Source: Pseudooceanicola algae (GTDB lineage: Bacteria > Pseudomonadota > Alphaproteobacteria > Rhodobacterales > Rhodobacteraceae). Taken from it: a DNA stretch of 64,000 nt. Location of the stretch: the NCBI RefSeq assembly GCF_003590145.2, contig NZ_CP060436.1, positions 964,001 through 1,028,000 of the forward strand, written 5' to 3'. Below are positions 61,846 through 64,000 of this stretch, piece after piece. Below the pieces are notes generated by a model, which had not been told where the DNA came from, did no database searches, and saw nothing but the letters and a program-made list of their open reading frames with translations. The translations under genes and the position numbers were made by a program. Within the stretch, counting starts at the first letter, position 1; every line of letters begins with the position of its first letter.

Positions 61846-62484
61846 ATGTTTGCAATTTCCAAAGTCACGACTGCCCTGGCCCTGACCGGCCTCCTCGCCC
61901 TTCCGGCCTATGCGCAGGATGCTGAAACGCCAGCCACCGATGCCCCGACGCCCGAAGCCGGGAGCACGGATCTGGGCGGTCTGTCGATGGGCGAAGATCC
62001 CATGACCGAGACCCAGACCGGCGCAGTCTACATCCGCGAGAACGCCGGCGATTGGGCGGTGCAGTGCATCAAGACCGAGAACGGCGAAGACGAACCCTGC
62101 CAGCTGTACCAACTGCTGCGCGATGAACAGAACAATCCGGTAGCCGAGATCATCGTCTACAAGGTGGAAGACGACAGCCAGGCCGTTGCCGGTGCCAATA
62201 TCGTGGCCCCGCTGGAAACCCTGCTGCCGGCTGGCCTTGTTGTCAGTGTCGATCAGGGAGCACCGAAGAAATACCCCTTCGCGGTCTGCAACCGCGTCGG
62301 TTGCGTGTCGCGCATCGGCCTGACCGAAGCGGATCTGAACACCTTCAAGAACGGCGGCTCGGCCGAGGTGATCATTCGCCCCTACAGCGCCCCGCAGGTC
62401 GAAGTGAAACTGCCGCTGTCCCTGACTGGCTTCACCAACGGCTTCGAGAAGACCACCGTCATCCCGACCAAGGCCCCGAACTGA
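61846..62484 (+). CDS. Invasion-associated locus B (IalB)-family exported protein
   Basis: A 212-residue exported protein: signal peptide MFAISKVTTALALTGLLALP cut near AYA-QD, an acidic Thr/Pro/Ala-rich linker (about 25-62), then the IalB domain (about 63-205; WAVQCIKTENGEDEPCQLYQ, KYPFAVCNRVGCVSRIGL). Four cysteines could form two disulfides. IalB was described in Bartonella invasion, but the family is widespread in free-living alphaproteobacteria with unknown periplasmic roles. A GGACG-type purine stretch precedes the ATG; a terminator follows. Confidence 0.9.
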   Translation: MFAISKVTTALALTGLLALPAYAQDAETPATDAPTPEAGSTDLGGLSMGEDPMTETQTGAVYIRENAGDWAVQCIKTENGEDEPCQLYQLLRDEQNNPVAEIIVYKVEDDSQAVAGANIVAPLETLLPAGLVVSVDQGAPKKYPFAVCNRVGCVSRIGLTEADLNTFKNGGSAEVIIRPYSAPQVEVKLPLSLTGFTNGFEKTTVIPTKAPN

Positions 62485-62508
62485 TCCGGGAACCCCTTTT
62501 GTAAAGAG

Positions 62509-62543
62509 AACGCCGCCGGCAGATCCTGCCCGGCGGCGTTTTT
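62509..62543 (+). terminator. Intrinsic terminator after the IalB-family gene
   Basis: CGCCGCCGG (62511-62519) pairs with CCGGCGGCG (62530-62538); two flanking A-T pairs extend it, and five T residues (62539-62543) follow. It lies 25 bases after the stop codon. Confidence 0.92.
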
Positions 62544-62611
62544 CGTTTCAGAAGGTCGTCGGGATCAAAGCTGGAAAGCCGGTCCGATCCTGCAGGGTCT
62601 GGCCCGTCCTG

Positions 62612-63820
62612 TCAGACCCGACGCAAGGCGATCACGGCGTTCAGTCCACCAAAGGCGAAGGCGTTGGACAACGCATATTCCACCTTGGCATCGCGGGCCT
62701 CGTTCGGCACCACGTCCAGCGCGCATTCGGGGTCCGGTTCCTCGTAGCCAATGGTGGGCGCGATCACCCCGTCGCGCACCGCCATGATGCAGGCCAGAAG
62801 CTCCACCGCGCCGGTGCCGCCGATCAGGTGGCCGTGCATCGACTTGGTCGAAGAGATCATCACCGTGTCCGCATGACGTCCGAAGACATCCGCAACGGCG
62901 GCGCTTTCGGTCTTGTCATTGGCCGCGGTGCCGGTGCCATGGGCGTTGATGTAACCGATGTCCTCGGGTCCGATCCCGGCATCGGCCATGGCCCCTGCAA
63001 TGGCACGGGACGCCCCTTGCTTGGACGGCATGACGATATCCGTCGCATCCGAGGTCATGGCGAAGCCGACGACTTCGGCCAGGATCTCGGCCCCGCGCTT
63101 GCGGGCGTGGTCATAATCCTCGAAGACGAAGACCCCTGCGCCTTCCCCCTGCACCATGCCGTTGCGGTTAGCGCTGAAGGGGCGGCAGGCGGTCTTGGAC
63201 ATGACGCGCATGCCCTCCCAGGCCTTGACGCCGCCGAAGCAAAGCATGCTTTCGGACCCCCCGGTGATCATTACAGGCGACATGCCGCTGCGCACCATCT
63301 GGAACGCCTGGGCCATGGCGTGATTGGAACTGGCGCAGGCCGAGGACACCGTGAAGGTCGGGCCCTTCAGGTTGAATTCCATGCTGACATGGCTGGCGGC
63401 GGCATTGTTCATCAGCTTGGGCACGACAAAAGGATGCACCCGGTTCTTGCCGTCCTCGTAGACCGAGCGGTAGTTTTCGTCGATGGTCGTCATCCCACCG
63501 CCGGAATTGCCCAGAATGGCACCGGTCTTATGCGCCAATTCGCCGGCAAAGGTCAGACCGGACTGGGCGATTGCCTCGCGGGCGGCGACCAGGGCGAATT
63601 GGGTGAACCGGTCGTACAGCACCATCTGTTGACGATTGAACAGGCCTTCGCTGCTGAAGCCCTGGACCTGCGCGCCGATGTTCACCATCAGCCGGTCCGC
63701 ATCGCGCACATCCAACGGCGCGATGCCGCAGCGGCCCTCGCGCATCGATTCCAGGGTTTCGGCCACGTCATGGCCAAGGGCGTTGATTGTCCCTGCCCCG
63801 GTAATCACCACACGTTTCAC
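62612..63820 (-). CDS. Beta-ketoacyl-ACP synthase II-type enzyme paired with its own ACP
   Basis: A 402-residue KAS II/NodE-like condensing enzyme. The triad is Cys162 (TVSSACASS), His294 (NAHGTGT) and His331 (STKSMHGHLIGG). It starts with GTG at 63820, overlapping the stop of an acyl carrier protein gene (GTGA). The adjacent ACP does not look like the housekeeping AcpP, so this is likely a dedicated pair for a special acyl chain (lipid A, a secondary lipid or a polyketide-like product) rather than the main fabF. Further genes of the set would lie beyond the right edge. Confidence 0.92.
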   Translation of the reverse strand: MKRVVITGAGTINALGHDVAETLESMREGRCGIAPLDVRDADRLMVNIGAQVQGFSSEGLFNRQQMVLYDRFTQFALVAAREAIAQSGLTFAGELAHKTGAILGNSGGGMTTIDENYRSVYEDGKNRVHPFVVPKLMNNAAASHVSMEFNLKGPTFTVSSACASSNHAMAQAFQMVRSGMSPVMITGGSESMLCFGGVKAWEGMRVMSKTACRPFSANRNGMVQGEGAGVFVFEDYDHARKRGAEILAEVVGFAMTSDATDIVMPSKQGASRAIAGAMADAGIGPEDIGYINAHGTGTAANDKTESAAVADVFGRHADTVMISSTKSMHGHLIGGTGAVELLACIMAVRDGVIAPTIGYEEPDPECALDVVPNEARDAKVEYALSNAFAFGGLNAVIALRRV

Positions 63821-64000
63821 GAATGCTGTTCCGCCACCAGTTTTTCGACCCCGGCAATGATGGACTTCACATCCGAGATGTCGAAATCGCTTTCACCCGG
63901 CTCATTGGCGTTGAATGGCACCTGAATGTCGAAGGCTTCCTCGATCGCGAAAATGCTTTCGACCAGGCCGAGTGAATCGATGCCCAGGTCGTTCAGTGTA
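63817..64000 (-). CDS. Acyl carrier protein, C-terminal part (cut by window edge)
   Basis: The last 60 or so residues of an ACP. The phosphopantetheine serine lies in LNDLGIDSLGLVES, followed by IFAIEEAFDIQVPFNAN and a long acidic stretch before the last helix (VKSIIAGVEKLVAEQHS). The DSLGLVES wording and the insertion differ from housekeeping AcpP (usually DSLDTVEL) and recall NodF-type or other specialised ACPs. Its stop overlaps the KAS start by four bases. The N-terminus is outside the window. Confidence 0.9.
   Translation of the reverse strand, partial: TLNDLGIDSLGLVESIFAIEEAFDIQVPFNANEPGESDFDISDVKSIIAGVEKLVAEQHS

Noticed and set aside
61409-61855. A 148-codon leftward frame upstream of ialB
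   Set aside because: No ribosome-binding site, no recognisable domain, runs across the terminator and the predicted RNA hairpins.
1-64000. CRISPR arrays, rRNA, insertion sequences, prophage or integrated elements
   Set aside because: No regular direct-repeat arrays, no transposase or phage genes and no rRNA sequence were seen. The tRNA-Ser has no integrase or duplicated 3' end next to it.

Overview
The window is a gene-dense, high-GC (roughly 63% by eye) bacterial chromosome segment. Gene content and protein style point to an alphaproteobacterium of the order Rhodobacterales, most likely the roseobacter group: a TRAP transporter operon, an aglEFGAK alpha-glucoside system, an IalB-type protein, class II DAHP synthase, a GlxA-type regulator and a phoR-pstSCAB-phoU-phoB cluster. 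It reads as core chromosome with interspersed catabolic and signalling modules. I see no rRNA, insertion sequence, prophage or CRISPR array. One tRNA, tRNA-Ser(GGA), is present.

Layout, left to right. (1) 1-4331: a leftward set (a small membrane protein, a 636-residue exported protein of unknown function, and the start of xerD) diverges from aroK-aroB. (2) 4416-15151: mostly rightward housekeeping and stress genes: DinB-fold protein, AcuI-type reductase, UspA, BCCT osmolyte transporter, photolyase, a gamma-glutamylcyclotransferase/Nudix fusion, cysteine synthase, a large MscS-family channel, tRNA-Ser. (3) 15356-26745: an Lrp regulator, a class V aminotransferase, and then a LysR-headed catabolic operon (TRAP dctPQM, DapA-like lyase, BisC-like molybdoenzyme, atypical SDR, DadA-like flavoprotein) whose substrate I cannot name. 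(4) 26847-30286: a YbaY-META envelope protein, two tandem HdeD-like membrane proteins and a phospholipase D-family protein. (5) 30583-39658: alpha/beta-glucoside use: GH1 beta-glucosidase and LacI repressor on the left, aglEFGAK on the right, with two LacI-type operators between. (6) 39686-47421: a signalling island: hybrid histidine kinase plus a cysteine-free sulfite-oxidase-fold periplasmic protein, divergent from a PAS-containing chemoreceptor, CheB and CheD. (7) 47667-55200: the phosphate regulon on the minus strand, with a Pho box before pstS and a very strong hairpin after it. (8) 55227-64000: gamma-carbonic anhydrase, gmk, yicC, a PAS_5 protein, class II DAHP synthase, a GlxA/AraC regulator, one good and one weaker small-RNA candidate, an IalB-family protein, and a specialised KAS-ACP pair cut by the right edge.

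The items I find most worth following are the unassigned TRAP/molybdoenzyme operon with its SDR lacking the catalytic Tyr-Lys pair, a probable small RNA with an anti-Shine-Dalgarno hairpin loop ending in a clean terminator (61395-61474), the two-gene kinase/pseudo-molybdoenzyme sensor facing a chemoreceptor-CheB-CheD operon that lacks CheA, CheW and CheR, and a triple imperfect hairpin repeat in the aglE leader.
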